Source: Burkholderia cepacia (GTDB lineage: Bacteria > Pseudomonadota > Gammaproteobacteria > Burkholderiales > Burkholderiaceae). Taken from it: DNA of 64,000 nt. The stretch is from assembly GCF_001039005.1 (NCBI RefSeq), contig NZ_LDWR01000079.1:1-64000 (forward strand), read 5' to 3'. The notes under the pieces are model-generated. The model saw only the letters and a program-made list of their open reading frames with translations, made no database searches and was not told the DNA's origin. A program made the position numbers and the translations under genes. Positions 42,399 through 51,025 of the stretch are shown here, piece after piece (the stretch's first letter is position 1; the number at the start of each line of letters is the position of its first letter).

Positions 42399-42589
42399 GT
42401 CGTCAACGGGAAACGGCGAGACACCCGAATGCATCGGCGTCGCCCGACGAGCCGCAAACCGCACAGCGGCGGGCCAACATGCCCGGACGCCACGGGGGTG
42501 CGAAACAAGCGGCGAAGCAAGCGCCGCCGCATGTCCTGGATCGGTCGATGCGTTCCCGACTGCTCCATGCGCGACCGCGGTTCGTCATA

Positions 42590-43534
42590 TCAAGCAGCCG
42601 ACCGGCTCAGGAAATCCGTATAGGCCGCCGCAATCCCGTCGCGCAGCGACGTTTGCGCCTGCCAGCCAAGCGCGCGCATACGATCAACATTGAGCAGCTT
42701 GCGCGGCGTGCCGTCCGGTTTGCTTGCGTCGAAGACGATGCGACCGTCAAATCCGACAACGCTCATCACCGTTGCCGCGAGCTCGCGAATCGTCACGTCC
42801 TCGCCCGTTCCGACGTTATACAAACCCTCGGCAATTCCCTGCTCCATCAGGAACACGCATGCGGCCGCGAGATCGTCCACGTAGAGGAACTCGCGCATCG
42901 GCCTGCCCGACCCCCACACCACGTACTCGTTATCGCCTCGTGCTTTCGCCTCGTGCGCCTTGCGGATCAGTGCAGGCAGAACATGGCTGTTGTTCAGGTC
43001 GTAGTTATCGTTCGGGCCGTACAGGTTCGTCGGCATGACTGACACGTAGTGGCGCCCGTGCTGACGATTGTAGCTTTCGCACATCTTCACGCCGGCGATC
43101 TTCGCGATCGCATACGGTTCGTTCGTCGGTTCGAGTGGACCGGTCAGAAGGTATTCCTCCCGGATCGGCTGCGGACACTCACGCGGATAGATGCAACTGG
43201 AACCCAGGAAGCAGAGCCGATCGACACCCGCGCGATGCGCACTGTCGATGATGTTCGTCTCGACGACGAGGTTCTCATAGATGAAGTCCGCGCCATACGT
43301 GTTGTTCGCGTAAATGCCGCCGACCTTCGCCGCCGCGACAAATACGTAGTCGGGCCGCTCCTCGCGCATGAACTCGCGCACCGCCGTCTGATCAAGAAGA
43401 TCCAGCTGGTTACGGGTACGCGTCAGGATGTTGGCGTATCCACGCGCCTCAAGGCAACGCACTAACGCAGAACCGACCATCCCGCGATGCCCGGCGACGA
43501 AAATCTTCGCATCCTTGTCGATACTCTTCATCAT
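42590..43534 (-). CDS. fcl: GDP-L-fucose synthase (Fcl/WcaG)
   Basis: 314 residues. This bifunctional epimerase/reductase turns GDP-4-keto-6-deoxy-mannose into GDP-L-fucose. KIFVAGHRGMVGSALVR (10-26), VFVAAAKVGGIYANN, FLGSSCIYPRECPQPI with the catalytic Ser/Cys, and EPYAIAKIAG (Y-x3-K) are the Fcl hallmarks, together with NLYGPNDNYDLNNSHVLPAL. They distinguish it from Rmd, so L-fucose rather than D-rhamnose is the expected product. Its ATG overlaps the gmd stop (ATGA), so both are made together. Confidence 0.94.
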   Translation of the reverse strand: MMKSIDKDAKIFVAGHRGMVGSALVRCLEARGYANILTRTRNQLDLLDQTAVREFMREERPDYVFVAAAKVGGIYANNTYGADFIYENLVVETNIIDSAHRAGVDRLCFLGSSCIYPRECPQPIREEYLLTGPLEPTNEPYAIAKIAGVKMCESYNRQHGRHYVSVMPTNLYGPNDNYDLNNSHVLPALIRKAHEAKARGDNEYVVWGSGRPMREFLYVDDLAAACVFLMEQGIAEGLYNVGTGEDVTIRELAATVMSVVGFDGRIVFDASKPDGTPRKLLNVDRMRALGWQAQTSLRDGIAAAYTDFLSRSAA

Positions 43535-44646
43535 TCACGCCCAACGGAAACATTGAAGCCCTCGCGCTTGAGCAATGCATGCTGGCGCGCCTTGTCCAGA
43601 TCGTGCGAAACCATCTCCTCGACCATTTCGTCGAGCGTGATGCGCGGCACCCAGCCAAGCTTTTCCTTGGCCTTGGTCGGATCACCGAGCAGCGTTTCCA
43701 CTTCTGCCGGGCGGAAGTAGCGCGGATCGATCTTGACCAGCACGTCGCCAGCCTTGACTGCCGGCGCTTTGTCGCCGACCACCGATACGATTCGGCCCTG
43801 TTCGTTGACACCCTCGCCTTCCCACGCGAGTTCGATGCCGAGCTGGGCCGCCGCCTTGTCGATGAATGTCCGCACGCTGTACTGAACACCGGTTGCGATA
43901 ACGAAATCCTCAGGCTGCTCCTGTTGCAGCATCAGCCACTGCATCTCGACGTAGTCGCGCGCATGGCCCCAGTCGCGCAGCGCGTCGAGATTGCCCATGA
44001 ACAGGCAGGACTCCAGGCCTTGCACGATGTTCGCCAGGCCGCGGGTAATCTTGCGCGTGACGAAAGTTTCGCCGCGGCGAGCGGATTCGTGATTGAAGAG
44101 CACGCCGTTGCACGCATAAAGGCCGTACGCTTCGCGATAGTTCACCGTAATCCAGTATGCATAGAGCTTCGCCACTGCATACGGCGAGCGCGGGTAGAAG
44201 GGCGTCGTCTCCTTCTGCGGCGTCTCCTGAACCAAACCGTAGAGCTCCGACGTGCTTGCCTGGTAGAAGCGCGTCTTCTTCTCCAGGCCCAGGAAGCGAA
44301 TCCCTTCCAGGAGACGCAGCGCACCGATCGCATCGACGTCCGCCGTGTACTCCGGCGCCTCGAAGCTCACCGCAACGTGAGATTGCGCGCCGAGGTTGTA
44401 TACCTCGTCCGGCTGTACTTCCTGGAGTATCCGGATGAGGTTCGAGGTATCCGTCAAGTCGCCGTAATGCAGTTTGAGCCGCTGGTGCTGCGTGTGCGGA
44501 TCCTCGTAAATATGATCGATCCGATCCGTATTGAACAGCGATGCACGTCGCTTGATGCCGTGTACCTCGTATCCCTTGCTCAACAGGAATTCGGCAAGAT
44601 ACGAACCATCCTGACCGGTGATACCGGTGATCAGCGCCTTTTTCAT
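43531..44646 (-). CDS. gmd: GDP-mannose 4,6-dehydratase
   Basis: 371 residues, normal length. ALITGITGQDGSYLAEFLLS (4-23) is the NADP site, KRRASLFNTDRIDHIYEDPH and QSHVAVSFEAPEYTADVDAIG are diagnostic, and the catalytic Thr with Y-x3-K lies in YQASTSELYG and SPYAVAKLYAYW. It converts GDP-mannose to the 4-keto-6-deoxy sugar used by Fcl. GDP-mannose comes from manC at 57291. An inverted repeat and a 296-base leader lie upstream, suggesting that gmd begins a transcript running to wbiI. Confidence 0.97.
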   Translation of the reverse strand: MKKALITGITGQDGSYLAEFLLSKGYEVHGIKRRASLFNTDRIDHIYEDPHTQHQRLKLHYGDLTDTSNLIRILQEVQPDEVYNLGAQSHVAVSFEAPEYTADVDAIGALRLLEGIRFLGLEKKTRFYQASTSELYGLVQETPQKETTPFYPRSPYAVAKLYAYWITVNYREAYGLYACNGVLFNHESARRGETFVTRKITRGLANIVQGLESCLFMGNLDALRDWGHARDYVEMQWLMLQQEQPEDFVIATGVQYSVRTFIDKAAAQLGIELAWEGEGVNEQGRIVSVVGDKAPAVKAGDVLVKIDPRYFRPAEVETLLGDPTKAKEKLGWVPRITLDEMVEEMVSHDLDKARQHALLKREGFNVSVGRE

Positions 44647-44942
44647 CGTTTCAACCTACCCAAACAAATTTTGTGAAACATCCAATAACTTTGCCGTACG
44701 AACAACATTCGCATTCGTACGGCCTCGTGATTCAACCTGCCCGCCTCAGGCCTTCGACTTGTTGCGAGCCACAGGCCTCCTCGACTCTCCTCCCAGCATA
44801 CCAAAGCATCACGAGGCCGTCGTAGTCCCGCGCGCAAACCCGACATGCGACCACGTCCTGGCCGCCCCTGCCGATTCCGATATGCTACCGTATCCTGCTG
44901 CCCGCACCGTCACGTCCAGCGGCACCGCGATCATCCGCGAAA
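44647..44942. other. Gene-free leader region upstream of gmd
   Basis: No coding frame is supported. The part nearest gmd is AT-rich compared with its surroundings and contains the perfect inverted repeat at 44693-44723. It probably carries the promoter for gmd-fcl-wbiGHI on the minus strand, but I cannot place a clear -10/-35 pair. Confidence 0.55.
44693..44723. promoter_or_regulatory. Perfect 10-base inverted repeat upstream of gmd
   Basis: GCCGTACGAA (44693-44702) and TTCGTACGGC (44714-44723) are separated by 11 bases; no T-tract follows on either strand. The spacing, about two helical turns between arm centres, and the position 47 bases before gmd suit a dimeric regulator. Confidence 0.55.
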
Positions 44943-46523
44943 TCACAAAACACGTGACAACATCATCACCGCCCCCGCATGAGCGCCGCTGTCTTCGTCC
45001 AGCTTGACCAGTCCGCGTACGATGGATCGGAAGCCCTCGGCGAAGGAAGGAATGGCGGAAATACGCGCTGCCATCGTATCGCCCAGCTTGCCTGTCTCGC
45101 CTCTCGGGGTGTGCCATAGGCTGTCCAGCAAAGCGAACGAATGAAGCGTCATCGCCGGAATGATGGAGATTTCCTGTTCGACCGCGAACCCTGCCGACGA
45201 GAAGTACTCTCGCCAGCGCCCCAGCGGTTTGGCATTGACGATGTTGTGGCCCCCCCGATACCGGGCGTCCGCCGCCTTTGCCTCCTCATGTAAACCGCAC
45301 AGATTCATCACCGCCGAAATGCCGATGTCCCGACTGAAATTCTCGGTCAGCACGCTGCATATCAAACGCCCGTTCTTCTTGAGCCTGCCGCGCAGGTCCT
45401 GCAACGTCCTGTCGAGATCATGCGCCTGCACCAATGCGCTGCGCACGAAAATGACATCGAACTCGATGCCTGCGGGCAATTCGGCGAGGCGACCGTGCTC
45501 CCAAACCTGACTGTAAGGGCCATACAATGCTGCGACCTCCGCGGTGGCCGGGTCGGGCGCCAGCCCCTTGATATCCGCCGCACCTGTCAGAATCAGATTT
45601 GCCAACCGGCCGTCCGCGCACCCGACGTCTAGCACCTGGCCCGATACCCTGATCTTCCGATAGGCGGCATACTCCCACGCCAACCACAGGACGTACGAAG
45701 GCGCGTTCGGATACAACGCGATCAGTTCGTCATACGCGGCAATGATCTCTGACTCGCCGACCGTCGCTCCTGGCTTCGCTCGCACGGAAACCCCGGTGCG
45801 CTTCTTCGCACCGCCCCGGTCCAGCAGCGGCCCATAAAGCTCTTCGAACCTGACGGACACCTTGGCCGTGAAGTGATTCTCCCAATCGCCCGCGATGCCC
45901 TTTCTTTCGTGATCGTAGATCGCCTCGCTGCCGCGCGCACGCCCGGCGCTCAGGTTCTCGAATCGGTTGTCGACGATGCCCTGGCGCACGAGGCTCGCAG
46001 GAACATCGATTCTGCAGTCGCGACGCAACGCATCTCCGAGAATCTCCACGTCATTCGCAAGCAGGTCCTCGTACCAGACGATCTTCTGGTCCGACCGGAG
46101 CCATGACGCATGAATCAAGGCACTGGCCGGAAGCCATTTCTCCGCGAGAAGGATCAGACCATCCTCTTCGCTCAACTCGTTCAGCGCGTTCCTGATGGTC
46201 CCCAGTTCATTCGACATGACGGCGTGACTGTATCGCGCGCTGAAATACGACGATACGAGCGTGTCGCGAAGATCCCGCAAGACGACCAGCGCCCGCGAGT
46301 TCGACGGCGGCTTTCTCAGCAGGAACTGCTCCCTGGTCACGTACGTGGTCGGATATATCTTCCCCTCAATGAGCGGATCGATAAAGAACTGCCTCTCCCC
46401 AACCTTGGGCGGAACGATGCGATCCGGCTGAAGTTGCCGCAGGATCTTCAGAATCCATTGCGAGCCGGCCTTCCAGTGCGTGATGTGAAATACCGTCGCC
46501 GGCGCAGGTTTGAAAATTCTCAT
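44943..46523 (-). CDS. Sulfotransferase-methyltransferase fusion protein
   Basis: 526 residues from MRIFKPAPATVF (ATG 46523); an upstream ATG at 46562 would add 13 residues. Residues 1-235 are a PAPS-dependent sulfotransferase: 5'-phosphosulfate loop ITHWKAGSQW (14-23), 3'-phosphate site VLRDLRDTLVSSYFSARY (81-98) and RKGIAGDWENHF (207-218). A linker leads to a SAM methyltransferase with motif I VLDVGCADGRL (297-307) and EFDVIFVRSAL. It lies at the end of the leftward O-antigen operon. Sulfation plus O-methylation of the glycan is the likely role; the acceptor is unknown and methyltransferase activity is inferred. Confidence 0.8.
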   Translation of the reverse strand: MRIFKPAPATVFHITHWKAGSQWILKILRQLQPDRIVPPKVGERQFFIDPLIEGKIYPTTYVTREQFLLRKPPSNSRALVVLRDLRDTLVSSYFSARYSHAVMSNELGTIRNALNELSEEDGLILLAEKWLPASALIHASWLRSDQKIVWYEDLLANDVEILGDALRRDCRIDVPASLVRQGIVDNRFENLSAGRARGSEAIYDHERKGIAGDWENHFTAKVSVRFEELYGPLLDRGGAKKRTGVSVRAKPGATVGESEIIAAYDELIALYPNAPSYVLWLAWEYAAYRKIRVSGQVLDVGCADGRLANLILTGAADIKGLAPDPATAEVAALYGPYSQVWEHGRLAELPAGIEFDVIFVRSALVQAHDLDRTLQDLRGRLKKNGRLICSVLTENFSRDIGISAVMNLCGLHEEAKAADARYRGGHNIVNAKPLGRWREYFSSAGFAVEQEISIIPAMTLHSFALLDSLWHTPRGETGKLGDTMAARISAIPSFAEGFRSIVRGLVKLDEDSGAHAGAVMMLSRVL

Positions 46524-46704
46524 AGGAAAATGGTGATGTGGGATTGCGACATGCACTGCCATGGCTTCGCGACCACAGGCGGCATCACGCCGCTGCCGTC
46601 AAATTCACACCCGTAAGCAGTCGTGCCGGCCTCGATACCACGCAACGCAACCTCCGCATCGCGACGCCCCTCCCTACCACGCGTTCATCCTTCGTGTACG
46701 GCAA

Positions 46705-47658
46705 TTAGGCCTTGGGATGGCTCCGGCCAGCACATTCGCGCCCCCAAACCGAACCAGCATGGCGACGCTCCATCCACCAATGCCGCGCCAGGAACACGCC
46801 ATGCGAACAAAATCCCGCCAGTCGATTGAACCTGCCCGACGCGTACCGGTTACGCAGCCTCGCCATTTCGGCGCGGCCGGTGCTCGCCATCTGAGCTTGC
46901 GTCTTCTGATCCGCATGGACCCGAAATCCACCCAGCAGGCGGGGAATGTGCGCAAACCGCGCCCCCTGCTCGAGGAAGCGTAATAGCAACGCCCAATCCA
47001 TCGCAAACTGCAATTTCGCGTCGAACTGAGCCGCTGGCGCCGCCACGAGCGCGGCCCGCCAGAAAAGCGTCTCTTGAGGAACGTAGTCGACATGACGCAG
47101 CACCGACGCCGCATGTCCGGGCAATATCCAACGCCCGACCTCGCACCCACCCTCGTCGATGATGAGACGATTGCCGTATACGACATCCACCTCGGGATGA
47201 TCGCGAAAAAACCGCCCGACCGTCTTCAGCGCACCCTCCAGCATGATGTCGTCAGCGTTCAGGTATGCATAAATCGCCCCGTTCGCGCGCGTGAATCCAC
47301 GGTTCAGCGCGTCAGCTTGCCCGGCGTCCTTTTCGCAACGCAGCTCGAATGAACCCGCAGGGAACCCCCGCAACACATCCAGTGTAGCGTCGGTCGAGCC
47401 GCCGTCCTGGATAATGTATTGCAGGGCCGGGTATCCTTGGCTCAGCACGCTCGATACGGTAGCCCCGATGTAGGCGCCCTGATTCAGGGACGGCGTCACG
47501 ATTGTGATCGCCGGCAAATCGTCGTCACTGCCGGCCTCGACCGCAACGACTTCGATCGGGCGAGCTGCGTACTGATGAAACAGGCCCAAACGTATGCCGA
47601 GAATCTTGCGCAGCCGAGTTCCCGTCAGCCATTTCCGCAGGCGCCAGCTCATGGTCAT
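46705..47658 (-). CDS. Glycosyltransferase family 2 (WcaA/SpsA-like)
   Basis: 317 residues. After about 45 basic, membrane-proximal residues (MSWRLRKWLTGTRLRKILG) comes the GT-A domain: ITIVTPSLNQGAYIGATVSSVLSQ (about 51-74, two blocks), YIIQDGGSTDATLDVL, and the metal site Y-L-N-A-D-D (about 131-136). EKDAGQADALNRGFTRANG is typical of O-antigen GT2s. Its ATG overlaps the wzt stop (ATGA). It will add one O-chain sugar; which one cannot be read from the sequence. A 181-base gap follows before the sulfotransferase fusion. Confidence 0.85.
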   Translation of the reverse strand: MTMSWRLRKWLTGTRLRKILGIRLGLFHQYAARPIEVVAVEAGSDDDLPAITIVTPSLNQGAYIGATVSSVLSQGYPALQYIIQDGGSTDATLDVLRGFPAGSFELRCEKDAGQADALNRGFTRANGAIYAYLNADDIMLEGALKTVGRFFRDHPEVDVVYGNRLIIDEGGCEVGRWILPGHAASVLRHVDYVPQETLFWRAALVAAPAAQFDAKLQFAMDWALLLRFLEQGARFAHIPRLLGGFRVHADQKTQAQMASTGRAEMARLRNRYASGRFNRLAGFCSHGVFLARHWWMERRHAGSVWGRECAGRSHPKA

Positions 47659-49043
47659 TCCGCCAGCATCACGCGCGTCGACGACTCCAGCCCCGCGAGC
47701 CCGTAGAACGGCTGCGCGTCATACCCCAGCTGACCGCGCGGAATAACAGAAAAGCTTTGTGCAGCCGCGACGACGCAATGCCGGGTGGCACTGGACTCGA
47801 GTTCCGCCATCGTGATGCGAGCACGCTGGCTGTAGATCGCGCGCGGCCAGGTTGAGAATCCGAGATCCACGACATACTCGCCCGGCCCCAGGTTCAACGG
47901 GATTTCAAACACTGCCCGCACGATCGAACCCGCAGCAATGGTGCCCGGCACCAATCCATCGGTCTGGGCAGTGTGCTTGCCATGGACGACCACCCCTTTC
48001 TCGGTCCGGATAACGAAACCGGCGCAAGGCGTTTCGAGTGTTTCCGACACCTCGAACTCGCAGTAGAGACGCATCAGTTCCCCCTGCCTGAACACCTGCT
48101 TGGCGGTGTCCCGGTGGTCCATCAGCGCCATGCGAAGGCAGCGCACCGTTCCCGGTCCGATCTGTTCGCGCGTGTCCATGCTGGCAAACGGTCCCGCCGG
48201 CCAATCGAACGTATCACCGCGCGACGAGCCATCCGACATGTCGTCGCCGGATTCGCCACTGATCGTGATCGTCTGATGATCGGTTACATCGTTCGCACGG
48301 TCGTGCGCATTCAGATGTCCGAGCGCGTAATAACGATTCACGGCCTCGACCGGGTCGCCAAAATAGACCGGATCGCCGTAGTTGAGCAGCAGCACCTTGT
48401 CGCAATAGTGCAGGATGTCATCCATGCTGTGCGTGACAAGAATAATGGTGCAGCCCTTCTTGCGCAGACGCTCGAGACGCTCGTAGCACTTCAATCGGAA
48501 GAAGATGTCACCGACGGCCAATGCCTCGTCGACGATCAGGATGTCCGGATCGATACACGCCTGAACGGAAAACGCCAGTCGGACGAACATCCCGCTCGAA
48601 TAAGTCTTGACGGGCTGGTCGATGAAATGACCAATATCGGCAAATGCCTCAATTTCCGGGAAGATGCGATTAAATTCCGCCCCCGAAATACCCAGGATCT
48701 GCGCGTTCAGCCGCGCGTTTTCGCGCCCCGTAAACTCAGGGTTGAATCCCGCCCCAAGTTCGAGGAGCGCCGCGATCCGACCGCTCACCTGAATCTTCCC
48801 GGTGGTCGGCGGCAGAATGCCCGCGATGATCTGTAGCAACGTCGACTTGCCGCTGCCGTTCTGTCCGATAATCCCGAAGAAATCGCCGGGATTGATCTGA
48901 AAGGAAACTTCCTTCAGGGCCAGGAATTTTTCCGCAAGCTGAGCCTTTGGCGCAAACATCTGTGCAATACGCTGCGCGGGCGACTTGAAGACGTCGTACG
49001 TTTTCGAAACGCCATCAACCTTCAACGAGAAATCAGAGGACAT
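47655..49043 (-). CDS. wzt: O-antigen ABC exporter ATP-binding protein Wzt with C-terminal glycan-recognition domain
   Basis: 462 residues. Residues 1-250 are the ATPase: Walker A GQNGSGKST (60-68), signature TYSSGMFVRLAF (147-158), Walker B ILIVDEALAVGD (168-179) and a switch His in LVTHSMDD. After a linker, about residues 290-462 form the immunoglobulin-like carbohydrate-binding domain found in Wzt proteins that read an O-chain end modification (FEVSETLETPCAGFVIRTEKG, two blocks, and LGPGEYVVDLGFS). Start 49043 (MSSDFSLK) overlaps wzm by 11 bases. The extra domain implies export of a finished, capped chain. Confidence 0.93.
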   Translation of the reverse strand: MSSDFSLKVDGVSKTYDVFKSPAQRIAQMFAPKAQLAEKFLALKEVSFQINPGDFFGIIGQNGSGKSTLLQIIAGILPPTTGKIQVSGRIAALLELGAGFNPEFTGRENARLNAQILGISGAEFNRIFPEIEAFADIGHFIDQPVKTYSSGMFVRLAFSVQACIDPDILIVDEALAVGDIFFRLKCYERLERLRKKGCTIILVTHSMDDILHYCDKVLLLNYGDPVYFGDPVEAVNRYYALGHLNAHDRANDVTDHQTITISGESGDDMSDGSSRGDTFDWPAGPFASMDTREQIGPGTVRCLRMALMDHRDTAKQVFRQGELMRLYCEFEVSETLETPCAGFVIRTEKGVVVHGKHTAQTDGLVPGTIAAGSIVRAVFEIPLNLGPGEYVVDLGFSTWPRAIYSQRARITMAELESSATRHCVVAAAQSFSVIPRGQLGYDAQPFYGLAGLESSTRVMLAE

Positions 49044-49851
49044 CTGCGAAACCTCCCCGCAGCTTGCGGAACACGAAGTTTCCAAACCATGCGAAAACGA
49101 TCGCGCCCGCACCATACGTCAGCAATGCCGACCAATCGGGTGGTGTCCCCTGAAACAACATCCCACGCACCGACTCGACCGGCAACGTCAGCGGATTGAT
49201 TTGAAGAAGCCAGCGGAAGTGTTCCGGAACCATGGTGGCCGGGTAGCAAATGGGGGCCGTGAACATCAGGATAGTCGACAGATGGGTCGTGAGCTGGCTC
49301 AGGTCACGAAAATACACGCCGAAGGCGGACAGCAGCCAGCCGAGCCCGAGACCAAGAACGACCAGAAAGAACAGGGGAACCACGATCATGAACGCCATCG
49401 GCGTCAACGTGCCGTGCACCAAGAGGAAGCCCCCAAAAAGAATAAGGAATCCGAACATCACGTTAATGATCGCCGTCACCATCGTCACGACTGGAAGGAT
49501 CTCGAGCGGAAAAATCACGCGCTTGACGAACGAGACATTGCTGACGACGAGCGCCGGACCTCGCGTCAGTATCTCCGCCAACAATGCATGAATGAGAATG
49601 CCGACAAACAGGATCAACCCGAACGGCACCTCCCGTCCGGTGTTAGGCACGGTGACGCCCCAGCGCGAACGCAGCACGACCTGAAAGACGAATGCATACA
49701 ACAGCAACTGAATCAGCGGTTGCGCAACCACCCAAAAGCCGCCCAACGCCGAGCTTTTGTAACGCTGCGCCATCTCGCGCTTCGCCAGTTGCCAGATCAG
49801 GCTCGAGTGCTGAACCCACCCTGTCATATGGCGTCGATGTGACTGTTCCAT
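49033..49851 (-). CDS. wzm: O-antigen ABC exporter permease Wzm
   Basis: 272 residues with six membrane spans of ABC-2 type. LAKREMAQRYKSSALGGFWVVAQPL (two blocks, 23-35, 36-47) is the conserved interfacial segment, and NPLTLPVESVRGMLFQG near the C-terminus is family text. With Wzt it exports undecaprenyl-linked O-antigen to the periplasm for ligation to lipid A-core. No wzy polymerase or waaL ligase is in the window, which agrees with the ABC-transporter-dependent pathway; WaaL is expected elsewhere. Confidence 0.95.
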   Translation of the reverse strand: MEQSHRRHMTGWVQHSSLIWQLAKREMAQRYKSSALGGFWVVAQPLIQLLLYAFVFQVVLRSRWGVTVPNTGREVPFGLILFVGILIHALLAEILTRGPALVVSNVSFVKRVIFPLEILPVVTMVTAIINVMFGFLILFGGFLLVHGTLTPMAFMIVVPLFFLVVLGLGLGWLLSAFGVYFRDLSQLTTHLSTILMFTAPICYPATMVPEHFRWLLQINPLTLPVESVRGMLFQGTPPDWSALLTYGAGAIVFAWFGNFVFRKLRGGFADVL

Positions 49852-49882
49852 TTAGGATCCTTGTTGCAGAGCGACGTCAGGC

Positions 49883-51025
49883 TTACGCGCCACGTCTGAC
49901 CTGATGAAGCACCTGCATGAAGTCGCGAGCAAATGCTAGTTGGCAACTACGATAATCGACGGGCACCTTGACCGGATCCGCTTCGATGTATCGCTTCATG
50001 CAATTCGCAAGCTGCCGCGCGTCACGCGCATCGAAAAATTCCGCGTTAGTGCCGATCTGTTCACGGTTCGTCGCCAGATCCGAGGCGATCACGTACTGCG
50101 AGTACGATTTCGCGTCCTCGACGACCGTCGACCATCCTTCGAACAATGACGGCTGCACGATGCAGATCGCGCGCCCGAAGAGTGCAATCTGATCCTCGCG
50201 GGCCAGGAAGCCGAGGAAACGAACATTGTCCTGGAGTCCGAGTTCCGCCACCCGGCGCTTCAACGACTCCGCGTGATCCGGCGCACGGTGGTCATGCTCC
50301 TTGCCGGAGAACGCGACAGTGACCGGGATGCCCTCCTGCTTGAGGAGGTTGACGGCCTCGATCACGACCGCGTGGTTCTTGTGAATCCAGAATTGATTCG
50401 GGCAGTAGAAGAACCGCGTCGGCAGGCCAAGCTCGGCGACGACCTGCTCAGCCGGTCGCTGCGACTGCCGCTCGTGAAAGACCGCGAAATGAACGACATG
50501 CTTGTTCACCCGGGCTTCGGGATAAAACTCCTCGAAGTCCGCTCGCGCCGCCTCGCTGCTGAAGACGATATGGTTGAAATTCTCGAAATAGTAGCGATGC
50601 TGTTCCGTACGTTGCCGAAGCTCGTCCGCAGAGAAAAACTCAGGCAAGCGCTTGTCCTGAAAATCGGGAATCCAGCACACCGTCTGCTTCCAGTCCGTGC
50701 TGATCGGAAACGGAAAGATCATGTCGAATCGAAGCTCCTTCTTGAGGAACGAAGGAAGCAACTTGCTCTTCAGTTTCAGCCGTCGGAAGATTCCGCCATC
50801 GACACCGGCAAGCGTGGCCGGACGCACCCATTGCAGATACGGATAGCCGGTATGGTGGCGGATGAAATCGAACGATTCCTGGCCGTTGCTCAGCATGTAG
50901 ATTTCCGGCTTTTCCGCATCCTGAAGCATGTTCAGCGCGGACACCAGATTCTTAATATAGTAGGTACCACCAATCCAGGAATCGTCGTAATTAAACGGGA
51001 TGCCTAGTTTTGCTCTTTTAGCCAC
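49883..51025 (-). CDS. Glycosyltransferase family 4
   Basis: 380 residues, GT-B fold, GTG start at 51025 overlapping the upstream epimerase gene by 22 bases. The N-terminal half is acceptor-side (IPFNYDDSWIGGTYYIKNLVSAL, two blocks); the donor half has FFYCPNQFWIHKNHAVVIEAV (near 198-218), FLGFLAREDQIALF and the GT4 E-x7-E motif in PSLFEGWSTVVEDAKSYS. The closest feel is WsaE/mannosyltransferase-type O-antigen GT4s. It is translationally coupled to the three genes upstream. Sugar specificity is unknown. Confidence 0.85.
   Translation of the reverse strand: MAKRAKLGIPFNYDDSWIGGTYYIKNLVSALNMLQDAEKPEIYMLSNGQESFDFIRHHTGYPYLQWVRPATLAGVDGGIFRRLKLKSKLLPSFLKKELRFDMIFPFPISTDWKQTVCWIPDFQDKRLPEFFSADELRQRTEQHRYYFENFNHIVFSSEAARADFEEFYPEARVNKHVVHFAVFHERQSQRPAEQVVAELGLPTRFFYCPNQFWIHKNHAVVIEAVNLLKQEGIPVTVAFSGKEHDHRAPDHAESLKRRVAELGLQDNVRFLGFLAREDQIALFGRAICIVQPSLFEGWSTVVEDAKSYSQYVIASDLATNREQIGTNAEFFDARDARQLANCMKRYIEADPVKVPVDYRSCQLAFARDFMQVLHQVRRGA

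Noticed and set aside
42399..42589. Possible small gene between wbiG and fcl
   Set aside because: Short frames exist on both strands but none has a ribosome site or plausible protein character; treated as spacer.
44618..45007. 129-residue rightward frame in the gmd leader
   Set aside because: It overlaps the 5' end of gmd and the 3' end of the sulfotransferase fusion on the other strand and has no recognisable domain.
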